Positions 1 through 8,882 of a stretch of 64,000 nt of DNA are shown here, in pieces (within the stretch, counting starts at the first letter, position 1; every line of letters begins with the position of its first letter). This DNA comes from Paraferrimonas sedimenticola (GTDB lineage: Bacteria; Pseudomonadota; Gammaproteobacteria; Enterobacterales; Shewanellaceae): NCBI RefSeq assembly GCF_002282855.1, contig NZ_NRIR01000011.1, positions 1 to 64,000 of the forward strand, given 5' to 3'. A program made the translations under genes and the position numbers. The notes beneath the pieces are model-generated. The model ran no database searches and was not told the DNA's origin. It saw nothing but the letters and a program-made list of their open reading frames with translations.

Positions 1-362
1 TAAATATACGTTATGTATTGACATAAGCTATATGTTCACTTCGTTACATTGAGTTAAATATCGTTTTGGATACTTACACAATCAACGGAGTGCCCACACA
101 GATTGCTTGATAAATTGTTAAAGAGCAGTGCCTGAAGTCTTGCCTCAAGCCGGAGCGCTATCTTACGCTCACCACCTAAAAAGTCAACCCTATAAATGAA
201 AACTTTTTAAATTAACCTCACCTTTCAAGCCTTGGGGCAAGTGATTAACTCGACCCCCACTTTTCTGACAACTTATTACTCATAATAGACATCAGAATAG
301 TGACTTACCTTTGGGAAACGATACGAGCAAAAGCCCTTAGTAGCGCCCCTTTCCGGTGAAGA
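1..362 (-). other. rRNA operon leader region (5' part, 16S off the left edge)
   Basis: No gene is seen in the first 489 bases. Read on the minus strand, the stretch downstream of the promoter at 371-398 looks like the transcribed leader of a ribosomal RNA operon: it contains a boxA antiterminator and the following sequence conserved in enterobacterial-type rrn leaders (TTTATCAAGCAATCTGTG type). The 16S rRNA start itself is not within the window, so the operon must continue to the left. Boundaries are approximate. Confidence 0.75.
116..127 (-). promoter_or_regulatory. boxA antitermination element of the rrn leader
   Basis: The minus strand reads TGCTCTTTAACA, the standard boxA of gammaproteobacterial rRNA leaders bound by NusB/NusE. 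The bases after it (AATTTATCAAGCAATCTGTG) match the conserved sequence that follows boxA in enteric rrn operons. Together with the upstream promoter this fixes the direction of the rRNA operon as leftward. Confidence 0.85.
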
Positions 363-370
363 GGAGGCGC

Positions 371-398
371 ATTATAGGGGAGTTAATTCCGATTACAA
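371..398 (-). promoter_or_regulatory. rrn P1-type promoter
   Basis: On the minus strand there is a TTGTAA -35 (393-398), a 16-base spacer and a perfect TATAAT -10 (371-376), followed by a GC-rich discriminator GCGCCTCC typical of stringently controlled rRNA P1 promoters. The bases upstream (about 400-420) are AT-rich, as an UP element would be. Transcription would start near 364 and run left through boxA. Confidence 0.8.
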
Positions 399-489
399 GG
401 GGTAATTCTAATATTCTTCATCAAGTGGTTATTATTCGGCCAAAGCTGGTATAGTCATGGCTCAATGACTAGAAAAACAGCTAAAACCC

Positions 490-1029
490 ATGTCTAAATC
501 GATTCGAACCTTTAAAAACAAAACTCCAGTAATAGGCGAAGGCGCCTATGTAGATGAGTCCTCGGTATTGGCCGGCGATGTCACCCTTGGTAAAGATGTT
601 AGCATTTGGCCACTAGTAGCTGCCCGTGGTGATGTGAATTGGATACGCATAGGTGATCGCACCAATATTCAAGACGGGTCGGTACTGCACGTATCCAGAG
701 AGTCTTCTATTAACCCTGACGGCTATCCGTTAGACATTGGCGCGGATGTGACCGTGGGTCACAAGGCCATGCTGCACGGTTGTCGTATCGGCGATCGAGT
801 ATTAGTTGGAATGGGTGCCATCGTACTTGATGGCGTAATAGTAGAAGACGAAGTGATTATTGGCGCTGGAACCTTGGTCCCGCCGGGTAAGCGATTAGAG
901 TCAGGCTACCTATACGTAGGGTCACCCGCTAAGCAGATACGTGAACTCTCGGAAAAGGAAAGAGGCTTTCTAAAAGACACCGCGGCCAAGTACGTCGAAC
1001 TCAAAGAGGCCTACTCAGCCGAGTCGTAA
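490..1029 (+). CDS. yrdA: gamma-carbonic anhydrase-like hexapeptide protein YrdA
   Basis: Left-handed beta-helix protein of the gamma-class carbonic anhydrase/YrdA family, 179 aa, the usual length. The repeated [LIV]-G-x4 hexapeptide pattern covers residues about 15-145. Three histidines at 67, 91 and 96 (in SVLHV and GHKAMLHG) occupy the zinc-ligand positions of the family. Enzyme activity in YrdA members is often weak or unproven, so carbonic anhydrase activity is inferred. The gene runs convergently with aroE and their stop ends overlap by 15 bases, the same yrdA/aroE neighbourhood as in E. coli and Shewanella. The Shine-Dalgarno sequence is weak. Confidence 0.9.
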   Translation: MSKSIRTFKNKTPVIGEGAYVDESSVLAGDVTLGKDVSIWPLVAARGDVNWIRIGDRTNIQDGSVLHVSRESSINPDGYPLDIGADVTVGHKAMLHGCRIGDRVLVGMGAIVLDGVIVEDEVIIGAGTLVPPGKRLESGYLYVGSPAKQIRELSEKERGFLKDTAAKYVELKEAYSAES

Positions 1030-1818
1030 ACGCTTCATCACAGCCTGGGCATCAGGCGCGACGCCGCGCCAAAACTCAAACGCCAATGCCGCTTGATGAA
1101 CCAGCATGCCCAAGCCATCTATACACTGCTTTGCCCCGCGCTTGTGCGCCCATTGGTTAAAGGGGGTGGCCCCATCGCTATACATCATGTCGTAAGCGGT
1201 GGTTTCACGTGAAACCAATTCGTCAGGTAAGTCGATGCTCTGACCCTGTAAGCTGGCAGAGGTTGAGTTAATAATCACGTCAAAGTTGCCGGACAACTCG
1301 GCTAAGGGTTTAGCGACGATGGCGCGCCCTTGATGCATCGCGGCAATTGCTTCCGCTTTATGATAGGTACGATTTGCGATAACCAGCTCAGCTACGCCTG
1401 CATCTAAGATAGGCAGTGCCGCGCCTTTGGCCGCGCCACCGGCACCAAGCAGTAAGACGCGCGACCCGCTCAGAACCACACCTTGGGAAATCAGGTCTGC
1501 TACCAAGCCAAGTCCATCGGTATTGTGGCCAACACACTGACCATCACGGATAAGAATAGTATTCACCGCTTGGGCGGCTTTAGCTTCAGCAGTTAGTTGG
1601 TCGCAAAGCGCATAGGCCTGCTCCTTAAAAGGCACGGTAACATTAAGCCCTTTGCCTTTATCGGCAACAAACCCTTGTAGCCAACACGCAAAGCCTTCAA
1701 GGGGTGCAAGTTGCTTGTCGTAGTGAATCGCTTGCTGAGTTTGCTCAGCAAACATGGCGTGAATCAAAGGTGACTTGCTGTGGGCGATTGGGTTACCCAC
1801 TACCGTGTACTTATCCAA
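1015..1818 (-). CDS. aroE: shikimate dehydrogenase
   Basis: NADP-dependent shikimate dehydrogenase, reducing 3-dehydroshikimate to shikimate in aromatic amino acid synthesis. At 267 aa it has family length. Visible motifs are the shikimate-binding NPIAHSKSP (residues 9-17), NVTVPFK with catalytic Lys65, NTDGLG with Asp101, and the glycine-rich nucleotide loop GAGGAA (125-130). It is the last gene of a leftward purE-tsaC-hemF-aroE run and starts 5 bases after hemF. A palindrome identical to a parS site lies inside it at 1200-1217, where it encodes VSRET. Confidence 0.96.
   Translation of the reverse strand: MDKYTVVGNPIAHSKSPLIHAMFAEQTQQAIHYDKQLAPLEGFACWLQGFVADKGKGLNVTVPFKEQAYALCDQLTAEAKAAQAVNTILIRDGQCVGHNTDGLGLVADLISQGVVLSGSRVLLLGAGGAAKGAALPILDAGVAELVIANRTYHKAEAIAAMHQGRAIVAKPLAELSGNFDVIINSTSASLQGQSIDLPDELVSRETTAYDMMYSDGATPFNQWAHKRGAKQCIDGLGMLVHQAALAFEFWRGVAPDAQAVMKRLRLG
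1200..1217. promoter_or_regulatory. parS centromere-like site 1 (within aroE)
   Basis: An 18-base perfect palindrome, TGGTTTCACGTGAAACCA, contains the full 14-base parS core GTTTCACGTGAAAC recognised by chromosomal ParB (Spo0J) proteins. It is embedded in the aroE reading frame without disturbing it. ParB is encoded about 45 kb to the right, and three more sites of this type lie in the window. Confidence 0.88.
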
Positions 1819-1823
1819 CGAGC

Positions 1824-2744
<921 letters not shown>

Positions 2745-2752
2745 TCATTCCT

Positions 2753-3310
2753 TTAAGGTCGGAGAGTATTCCCTGTAATCGCATCGCGAATAGTCGAAGG
2801 GCTGGTCGCGCCGCCAAGCGGCCCGTCTAGAATGGGTACTTGGTCACCCAACTGTTGTTGAACCGCTTGCCAGTCCATCGCCGCAGGATGTCCGCTAAGG
2901 TTGGCCGAGGTAGAGACGATTGGCTTGCCAAAAGCGCGGCACAACTCGGCCGCCGCTGAATGCCCAGTCACTCGAACCGCAAGCGAGTCAAACTGGCCTC
3001 GAAGCAAAGGCGATACGAAAGATTTGGCAGGAATTACCCAGGTATTGGGGCCAGGCCAACTGGCCTGAATGGTCTCGAGTCTAGAATCAGAAAGGGCCGA
3101 AAGCTCGAGATAAGGCGCTAGCATGTCGAAATCGCTAGCGATAAGAATCAGCCCTTTTTGCCATGGGCGTTGTTTGAGATCCAACACGGCCTGCAAAGCC
3201 TGCTCGTTGTCCGGATCACAACCAACGCCGTACACGGCTTCCGTTGGATAAACGATAAGCTGACCTTGTTGTAAGGCCGATACCGCTTGTTCAACGGAAC
3301 ACAACGCCAT
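2753..3310 (-). CDS. tsaC: threonylcarbamoyl-AMP synthase TsaC (YrdC family)
   Basis: Makes threonylcarbamoyl-AMP from threonine, bicarbonate and ATP for the t6A modification of ANN-decoding tRNAs. At 185 aa it matches the short, single-domain TsaC form without the Sua5 extension. The N-terminal YPTEAVYGVGCD block, the central KRPWQKGLILI segment and the STSANLSG motif near residues 135-142 are diagnostic. It begins 5 bases after purE and ends 11 bases before hemF, as part of the purE-tsaC-hemF-aroE operon. Confidence 0.95.
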   Translation of the reverse strand: MALCSVEQAVSALQQGQLIVYPTEAVYGVGCDPDNEQALQAVLDLKQRPWQKGLILIASDFDMLAPYLELSALSDSRLETIQASWPGPNTWVIPAKSFVSPLLRGQFDSLAVRVTGHSAAAELCRAFGKPIVSTSANLSGHPAAMDWQAVQQQLGDQVPILDGPLGGATSPSTIRDAITGNTLRP

Positions 3311-3315
3311 ACTGA

Positions 3316-3819
3316 TTAGGCCAGTTTAGCCTGTAGCTTAGCGTCTTTCGCTGCAACTTCTTCAGCACACTCAGCGCGCTCCGCTTTAACGCGAACCGCT
3401 AGGTCTTCGTCACCGCAAGACAGCATTTGTGCCGCGAGGTAACCCGCGTTTTTGGCACCAGCTTTACCGATAGCAACAGTTGCAACAGGAACACCGCCAG
3501 GCATCATCACGGTAGATAGTAGAGCATCGTGACCTTGTAGAGGGCCATTGTCGATTGGCACACCGATAACAGGACGAGTAGTGATACCAGCAACAGCACC
3601 AGCCAAGTGGGCAGCCAGACCAGCAGCACAGATAAATACTTTACAACCTCGAGCTTCCGCGTCTTGAACGTAAGCGTGAGTAGCCGCTGGAGTACGGTGC
3701 GCAGAAGTTACTTTTGCTTCGAAACGGATATCGAACTTTTTAAGCACATCTAGAGTGGCTTGCATGGTTGGAAGATCAGAATCGGAGCCCATTAATACGG
3801 CAACAAAAGGAGTTGTCAT
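3316..3819 (-). CDS. purE: N5-carboxyaminoimidazole ribonucleotide mutase PurE
   Basis: Class I PurE, interconverting N5-CAIR and CAIR in purine synthesis; 167 aa. The GSDSDLPTM motif (residues 11-19), SAHRTP (39-44) and the GVPVATVAIG segment are clear. The AAGLAAHLAG stretch matches class I rather than the class II (AIR carboxylase) forms. The usual partner purK (N5-CAIR synthetase) is not adjacent and not in this window, so it must be elsewhere if the pathway is standard. First gene of the purE-tsaC-hemF-aroE operon. Confidence 0.95.
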   Translation of the reverse strand: MTTPFVAVLMGSDSDLPTMQATLDVLKKFDIRFEAKVTSAHRTPAATHAYVQDAEARGCKVFICAAGLAAHLAGAVAGITTRPVIGVPIDNGPLQGHDALLSTVMMPGGVPVATVAIGKAGAKNAGYLAAQMLSCGDEDLAVRVKAERAECAEEVAAKDAKLQAKLA

Positions 3820-3881
3820 GAGTAAGTCCTTGTTGAATGGATAGAGGTTGGTATTGTTGTTGGCGGCAATTATACAAATAC

Positions 3882-3912
3882 TTGAGCAAAGTCACACTGT
3901 CTTTTTGCTCAA
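3882..3912. other. inverted repeat upstream of purE
   Basis: Nine-base arms TTGAGCAAA and TTTGCTCAA flank a 13-base loop, in the gap between the zinc-ribbon gene and purE. It could form a hairpin in the leftward transcript, acting as a weak terminator or attenuator ahead of purE, or it could be an operator. It lacks a long T tail on either side and does not match the PurR box known to me. Confidence 0.45.
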
Positions 3913-3932
3913 AAATTAGCAATTGAGGCTCA

Positions 3933-4541
3933 TTAGTCTTTGGAACGTTTGTAATTGCACGCTTTTTGCGGGCAAGCCAACGAAGGGCCCGCGGCCAAAT
4001 TGCGTTCCACTAAGATTGACCAGCCACATTTGGGGCAAGCTTCAGCGACCGGCGTGTAGTTCACCACGTATTTACACTTAGGGTAGCGGTTGCAACCCCA
4101 AAACACTTTGCCGAAACGGCTGGTGCGAGACTCTAACTCCCCTTTGCTACAGACAGGACAGGGGGCCTTGTCGCTTTCCTGGGCCTGATTAGGGTTTTCG
4201 TGATAATCGCATTCAGGAAAGCCGGTACAGCCAATAAACATACCGTAACGCCCAGACTTCACCGCCAGCGGTTTTTCACATTGTGGACAGCGAGAGCCAT
4301 CGATCACTTGTGATTCCATTGCTGAGGCTTGCACCAAAGGTCTGGAGTATTGGCATTTAGGGTATGCAGAGCAACTCAAAAAAGGTCCGCTCTTGCTTGA
4401 GCGAATTTGCAGTTTCGCCCCACATTCAGGGCAGGTTTCTAACTCACGCTCAAGGGCGTGCTCATGCAAAGAGAAGAGTTCAGAAGGCGTTTTGGAGGTC
4501 ATGAGTGCAAACTTAGTAGAAACCTGCGTTGAGTTTATCAT
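3933..4541 (-). CDS. topoisomerase-type zinc-ribbon protein (YrdD family)
   Basis: A stand-alone array of topoisomerase I C-terminal zinc ribbons, 202 aa. Four ribbon units are visible: CPECG...CSAYPKC, CPQCE...CTGFPEC, CPVC...CNRYPKC and CPKCG...CPQKAC. There is no topoisomerase catalytic domain. Homologues (E. coli YrdD) sit in the same dprA-smg-yrdD-tsaC neighbourhood and probably bind DNA or nucleic acid, but the function is unproven. The start is uncertain: the internal Met at residue 14 (position 4502) better fits the N-terminus I expect for related proteins, and neither start has a clear ribosome binding site. Confidence 0.88.
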   Translation of the reverse strand: MINSTQVSTKFALMTSKTPSELFSLHEHALERELETCPECGAKLQIRSSKSGPFLSCSAYPKCQYSRPLVQASAMESQVIDGSRCPQCEKPLAVKSGRYGMFIGCTGFPECDYHENPNQAQESDKAPCPVCSKGELESRTSRFGKVFWGCNRYPKCKYVVNYTPVAEACPKCGWSILVERNLAAGPSLACPQKACNYKRSKD

Positions 4542-4562
4542 TTTTTAGCCCGGTTACAGACT

Positions 4563-4587
4563 AAAAAGCCACTCGAGTGAGTGGCTT
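4563..4587 (-). terminator. terminator of the lysM-dprA-smg operon
   Basis: AAGCCACTC/GAGTGGCTT stem of 9 bp with a 4-base loop. On the minus strand it is followed by a short T run and lies 20 bases after the smg stop codon. Confidence 0.75.
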
Positions 4588-4608
4588 AAACTTGGATTTA
4601 GGCAAATG

Positions 4609-5085
4609 TTACTGAAGCACGCCCGTGGCTGGGGCTTCAAACAACAAATCCTCCATATGCGCGTACGCACTCTCGCTGTTAGGTACGTTAAACAACACCA
4701 TGAGAACAACCCATTTAAGGTCTTCCAACTCGAGCGTGCGACCTTCAAGAGCCATCAATCGATCGATGACCATTTCGCGAACCTCAGGAGTGATGACCGC
4801 GGCCTGCTCTAGAAACAGCAAGAAGCCTCGACACTCAGTATCGATCTTGTCCATTTCCTTTTGAGTGTAAAGACGAATAGAACCAAGGCCGGCGTTGATC
4901 AGATATGGCTTAGTATCGCTTTCTTGCAGTTCAGCCAACTTTTCAAGCCAGGTTAACGCCTTGAGAATGTCCGCGCGGTGGAAACCGGCACGGGTCAGCT
5001 CTTCGGTCAATTCCTCCTGATCGACCATCAGCTCCACTTCACTGTGTATAACGTTTTCGAACAAATACATGAGGATATCAAACAT
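4609..5085 (-). CDS. smg: Smg family protein (DUF494)
   Basis: Conserved protein of unknown function found beside dprA in gammaproteobacteria; 158 aa from the start chosen here. The N-terminus [16 protein letters not shown] is typical of the family. A longer reading frame extends to 5136, but the ATG at 5085 has a strong AAGAGGAG ribosome binding site inside the end of dprA and lies 2 bases after the dprA stop, indicating translational coupling. The protein is acidic and predicted helical, with no known catalytic motif. Confidence 0.92.
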   Translation of the reverse strand: MFDILMYLFENVIHSEVELMVDQEELTEELTRAGFHRADILKALTWLEKLAELQESDTKPYLINAGLGSIRLYTQKEMDKIDTECRGFLLFLEQAAVITPEVREMVIDRLMALEGRTLELEDLKWVVLMVLFNVPNSESAYAHMEDLLFEAPATGVLQ

Positions 5086-5087
5086 AA

Positions 5088-6167
5088 TTAGCTCCTCTTT
5101 AAGCGCACGTAGCCACCGGGTACTGCGGAAATCCATCCCTGTAGCTCCAGAGTTAATAGTTGTTCTAGCACTAACTCCATTGCCAGCCCACTGGACTCGA
5201 GTATCGAGTCAAGATCTGTGACCTCAAAACCTACACTATCCAACACTCTGCGAAATGGCAACTGAGTTTGTTGAGCATCTTTTGAGGTTAAGCTTGCCAA
5301 CCGCTGTCGCTGCACTCCGGGTAACTCCTCAAGCACATCCGAAATGCCGGTGACCAGCTTAGCTCCTTGTTGTATTAAACGATGACAACCGCCACTTTGT
5401 TCACTCAATATCGAACCCGGTACCGCGAACACTTCTCTGCCCTGCTCCGCGGCCAACCTAGCAGTGATAAGCGAGCCGCTTTGCACCGCTGCCTCTACCA
5501 CCAAAGTGCCCAAACTCAAGCCGCTGATGATTCGGTTGCGCTTGGGAAACTGGCCTTTTTGTGGCGCCTGCTCTGGCCAGCACTCGCTAACTAGCGCCCC
5601 CGAGTCGACAATTTGATCTGCCAAACGGCGATTAGCGCTCGGATAAACCCGCTCCAAACCACAGCCTTGCACCGCGATGGTTCTCCCCTTAGCGGATAGA
5701 GCACCTTTGTGAGCGTGAGTGTCGATACCCTGAGCTAAACCACTGACAACCGTCAAATCAGCATCACAAGCGCTTGCGGCTAGCTCGGTTGCGACTTTCG
5801 CCCCTCCCGGAGTGCAGCGTCGACTACCGACCATAGCCAACGCAGGGTCGGTTAAACACTTGAGATCGCCCTTTACAAAGAGTACCACTGGAGGGTCTGG
5901 CAGCTCTGACAGTTGGGGAGGATATTTTGCGTGGCGAAGAGGCAGGATGTGGTGTTCATCTTTGGCTGCCTGCCAATTGAGGGCTTGCTCGATAAGATGA
6001 TGGTGATGATCTTGCAGAGGTTTGGCGCCCAGGCTGGCGGGTTCGTAGCGAACCCGCTCAAGTAACTCTTCTAGGCTTATTGCATCAAGCCACTTGCGAA
6101 TCCTGGTGGCGCCAAGGCCAGGTACTACACGTAAGGTGAGCCAATCCAGCAGTTGCTCGAGGCTCAC
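5088..6167 (-). CDS. dprA: DNA processing protein DprA (Smf)
   Basis: Binds incoming single-stranded DNA and loads RecA during natural transformation; 359 aa. The Rossmann-like core is clear: the GSRRCTPGG motif, [16 protein letters not shown] and [12 protein letters not shown] follow in the usual order, with a small winged-helix-like C-terminal domain after about residue 290. The gene overlaps the upstream LysM gene by 4 bases and its 3' end carries the smg ribosome binding site, so the three genes form a tightly coupled operon. Presence of dprA alone does not show competence. Confidence 0.95.
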   Translation of the reverse strand: MSLEQLLDWLTLRVVPGLGATRIRKWLDAISLEELLERVRYEPASLGAKPLQDHHHHLIEQALNWQAAKDEHHILPLRHAKYPPQLSELPDPPVVLFVKGDLKCLTDPALAMVGSRRCTPGGAKVATELAASACDADLTVVSGLAQGIDTHAHKGALSAKGRTIAVQGCGLERVYPSANRRLADQIVDSGALVSECWPEQAPQKGQFPKRNRIISGLSLGTLVVEAAVQSGSLITARLAAEQGREVFAVPGSILSEQSGGCHRLIQQGAKLVTGISDVLEELPGVQRQRLASLTSKDAQQTQLPFRRVLDSVGFEVTDLDSILESSGLAMELVLEQLLTLELQGWISAVPGGYVRLKRS

Positions 6168-7288
6168 CGCATCTGTGAGCCCGAGAAGCTCTTCGCCAGT
6201 TCAACCGGCGTTTTTAGCTTGTCATCAACACGTAAGGGCTTGTTGATTCGTAAAACAATGCCAAGCGATACCTTGTCGAAGACTTTGAAGACCATGACTT
6301 CGCCGTGATACACATCAGGCATATTCAACGCATTCTCCTCGGAGAAATTCGCCTTGATTCTGTTGTAGCGGCTGCGCTCGTTTGGCTGCACCGGTTTACC
6401 CTTGCTATCGATCACGATTCGCTTGCCTTGGCGGAACCCACTGAACACTTGCCCTGGTTGCAAGCCCTGTTCGGCGCCAGCATCGAGGTAAATGACTTCC
6501 ATATTGCCCACGGCGCGCGCACCGTTATTAGTCGCTAGCACGCGTATGTCTTCGCCGCTTCCGGCTTGCGGCATGAAGTAAGCTGGCATCAAGCTTGAAT
6601 CGTCAATGGCGATGACCTTATCACCAGCTGTGGTTTCCGAGTAATCGCTTTTTAGCTCGATGACATTGACGTCCCCGGATTGGCGAACAATACCACTGGC
6701 GCTGAGAATGATCTCAGTACCTAAGGGCTCGATGCCATCGACGGTTTGCTTAGTAAATGAGCGGCCAATACGATAAATGCCGACGCGCTGCCCTACTTCA
6801 AACTCGCCCTGACTATATACCTGCTGGCCACTGACGTGGTATTTGCGATTGGTTTCACCACTTAGCAGCTGCGGTTGCTCTTCAAGCCATTCGCTTTCTA
6901 CCACGCGGTTCTTGCTTAAGTACGCTTGTATCGCCGATAGCTGAACCGGAGGAATTGGGCCATTCTTAGATTGGACACGGCCTTCTGGGCTGCGCTTGAT
7001 AAAGGCTTTCTTCACCAGTCGCGGTTCGCCATCGATGAACACTAAGGTCAGACGGTCGCCGGGGTAAATCAAATGAGGGTTGGAGACTTGAGGGTTAGCG
7101 CCCCAAAGTTTCGGCCACAGCCAAGGATCTTCTAAAAACTTGGCAGAAATGTCCCAAAGGGTGTCCCCCTTAACGACCGTATAGGCCTCCGGATGACCGG
7201 ACTTAAGGGTCAAGGTATCAGCAACTGCAAAGGCTGACAGCACAGTTAAACTAACGGCAACAAATAGCCTTTTAAGAGTCACATCCAT
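6164..7288 (-). CDS. exported LysM-domain peptidoglycan-binding protein
   Basis: Envelope protein of 374 aa with a cleavable signal peptide (residues 1-23, ending AFAVA) and one LysM domain at about residues 35-82 (YTVVKGDTLWDISAKF then NPHLIYPGDRL). The remaining 290 residues are predicted beta-rich and of unknown fold. This LysM protein occurs upstream of dprA across Shewanella, Vibrio and relatives. It likely binds peptidoglycan, but no catalytic motif is seen. It starts divergently from def, with 124 bases between them that must hold both promoters. Confidence 0.88.
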   Translation of the reverse strand: MDVTLKRLFVAVSLTVLSAFAVADTLTLKSGHPEAYTVVKGDTLWDISAKFLEDPWLWPKLWGANPQVSNPHLIYPGDRLTLVFIDGEPRLVKKAFIKRSPEGRVQSKNGPIPPVQLSAIQAYLSKNRVVESEWLEEQPQLLSGETNRKYHVSGQQVYSQGEFEVGQRVGIYRIGRSFTKQTVDGIEPLGTEIILSASGIVRQSGDVNVIELKSDYSETTAGDKVIAIDDSSLMPAYFMPQAGSGEDIRVLATNNGARAVGNMEVIYLDAGAEQGLQPGQVFSGFRQGKRIVIDSKGKPVQPNERSRYNRIKANFSEENALNMPDVYHGEVMVFKVFDKVSLGIVLRINKPLRVDDKLKTPVELAKSFSGSQMR

Positions 7289-7412
7289 GTTTCGTGCGCC
7301 TTTTATATTATGTATGGCTAGGATTGACAGCCACTAAGGATTAAAATTAGTAGCCAGAAACCCAGTATAATCATCTATTAATTGTTTTAGTAGGTTTGGC
7401 AAGAGTTTAGTT

Positions 7413-7931
7413 ATGGCAAAGTTAGAAGTTTTGAAATACCCCGACGAAAGGCTGAGAAACAAGGCCCTTCCGGTGACAGAATTCAATGCAGACGTCAAAA
7501 ATTTGGTGGCGGATATGCTTGAGACCATGTACGCCGAAAAGGGGATTGGACTGGCCGCTACCCAAGTGAACGTCCACAAACAAGTGGTGGTAATGGATCA
7601 CTCAGATGACCAGTCTGAGCCTATGGTATTCATCAATCCCACATTCGTTGAAAGTGAAGAGCACTTCATCAATGAAGAAGGCTGCTTATCGGTTCCGGGC
7701 ATCTACGCCAAGGTAGAGCGCGCAGCCAAAGTTACCATTAAGGCGTTTGATGCCGATGGCAAAGAGTTTGAAATGGAAGCGGACGAGTTGCTAGCGATTT
7801 GTATTCAACACGAAGTGGATCACCTAAACGGCGTGTTGTTTGTCGATTACTTATCGCCACTAAAGCGTCAGCGCATTCGTCAGAAACTTGAAAAGGCCGC
7901 CCGTCAAGCAGCGCGCGCCGGAGCCGCCTAA
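7413..7931 (+). CDS. def: peptide deformylase
   Basis: Removes the N-formyl group from nascent proteins; 172 aa. All three family motifs are present: GIGLAATQV (residues 45-53), EGCLSVPG with metal ligand Cys91, and QHEVDHLNG with ligands His133 and His137 and catalytic Glu134. Type I deformylase. The stop codon overlaps the start of fmt by one base (TAATG), coupling removal of the formyl group with its addition in one operon def-fmt-rsmB-trkA. Confidence 0.97.
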   Translation: MAKLEVLKYPDERLRNKALPVTEFNADVKNLVADMLETMYAEKGIGLAATQVNVHKQVVVMDHSDDQSEPMVFINPTFVESEEHFINEEGCLSVPGIYAKVERAAKVTIKAFDADGKEFEMEADELLAICIQHEVDHLNGVLFVDYLSPLKRQRIRQKLEKAARQAARAGAA

Positions 7932-8881
7932 TGACCCAAGCTTTACGTGTCGTTTTTGCAGGTACTCCAGAGTTTGCCGCTGACCATCTGCAAGCGCTGA
8001 TTGACAGTACACATGAAGTAGTCGCAGTCTACAGCCAACCGGACCGTCCCGCCGGGCGCGGTAAAAAACTACAACCCAGCGCGGTGAAGCAATTGGCGTT
8101 GCAACACGAGTTGCCAGTAGAGCAGCCGGTTTCACTTAAAGACGCCGATGCCCAAGCGGTGCTTGCCAGCTACCAAGCCGACATCATGGTGGTGGTGGCC
8201 TACGGCTTGATACTACCGCAAGTAGTGCTTGATACCCCTCGCCTTGGTTGCATTAACGTGCACGGTTCCATTTTGCCAGCATGGCGTGGTGCGGCACCGA
8301 TTCAACGCTCGATTTGGGCGGGTGACGCACAAACCGGCGTTACTATCATGCAAATGGATAAGGGCCTAGATACTGGCGACATGCTGCACATCGCTCGCTG
8401 CGACATTGAGGACAGTGACAATAGCGCTAGCTTGTATCTCAAACTGGCCAAGCTTGGGCCACAAGCTCTACTCGACACCCTTGCAGGCTTAGCCAAAGGT
8501 GAGATCACTCCTGAGCCGCAAGACGATGCACTTGCCACCTACGCTGAAAAGCTTTCCAAAGCCGAAGCCAAGCTCGATTGGAACAAATCCGCCGACGCAT
8601 TGTGGCGTGAAGTACGGGCCTTTAATCCATGGCCCATCAGCTACTTTGAGCACGACGGACAAGCCATCAAGGTTCGCAGTGCCCAGACTATAGACCAACA
8701 GACTTCGGCCACTCCAGGCACGGTAATCGATGCCGGTAAGCACGGAGTCGACGTAGCCACCGCCAATGGCGTTCTGCGCTTGCTCGAGCTGCAAATTCCA
8801 GGCAAAAAATCACTGCCCGCCGCCGATGTGGTCAATGCTCGCCCTCAGTGGTTCAGCACTGGCAATCGCTTAGGAGAATAA
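7931..8881 (+). CDS. fmt: methionyl-tRNA formyltransferase
   Basis: Transfers a formyl group from 10-formyl-tetrahydrofolate to initiator Met-tRNA; 316 aa, standard length. The N-terminal domain begins [14 protein letters not shown], and the formyltransferase signature [19 protein letters not shown] near residues 103-121 supplies the conserved Asn, His and SILP loop. The C-terminal beta-barrel tRNA-binding domain follows after about residue 205. Starts at the one-base overlap with def. Confidence 0.97.
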   Translation: MTQALRVVFAGTPEFAADHLQALIDSTHEVVAVYSQPDRPAGRGKKLQPSAVKQLALQHELPVEQPVSLKDADAQAVLASYQADIMVVVAYGLILPQVVLDTPRLGCINVHGSILPAWRGAAPIQRSIWAGDAQTGVTIMQMDKGLDTGDMLHIARCDIEDSDNSASLYLKLAKLGPQALLDTLAGLAKGEITPEPQDDALATYAEKLSKAEAKLDWNKSADALWREVRAFNPWPISYFEHDGQAIKVRSAQTIDQQTSATPGTVIDAGKHGVDVATANGVLRLLELQIPGKKSLPAADVVNARPQWFSTGNRLGE

Positions 8882-8882
8882 A

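Noticed and set aside
1-489. 16S rRNA gene or tRNA within the left edge
   Set aside because: Only the promoter, boxA and leader are visible; no 16S 5' sequence appears before the edge.
3316-3819. Class II PurE (AIR carboxylase)
   Set aside because: Motifs around AAGLAAHLAG and PVIGVPI fit class I.
5086-5136. 17-residue extension of Smg into dprA
   Set aside because: The ATG at 5085 has a strong ribosome binding site and the family N-terminus.
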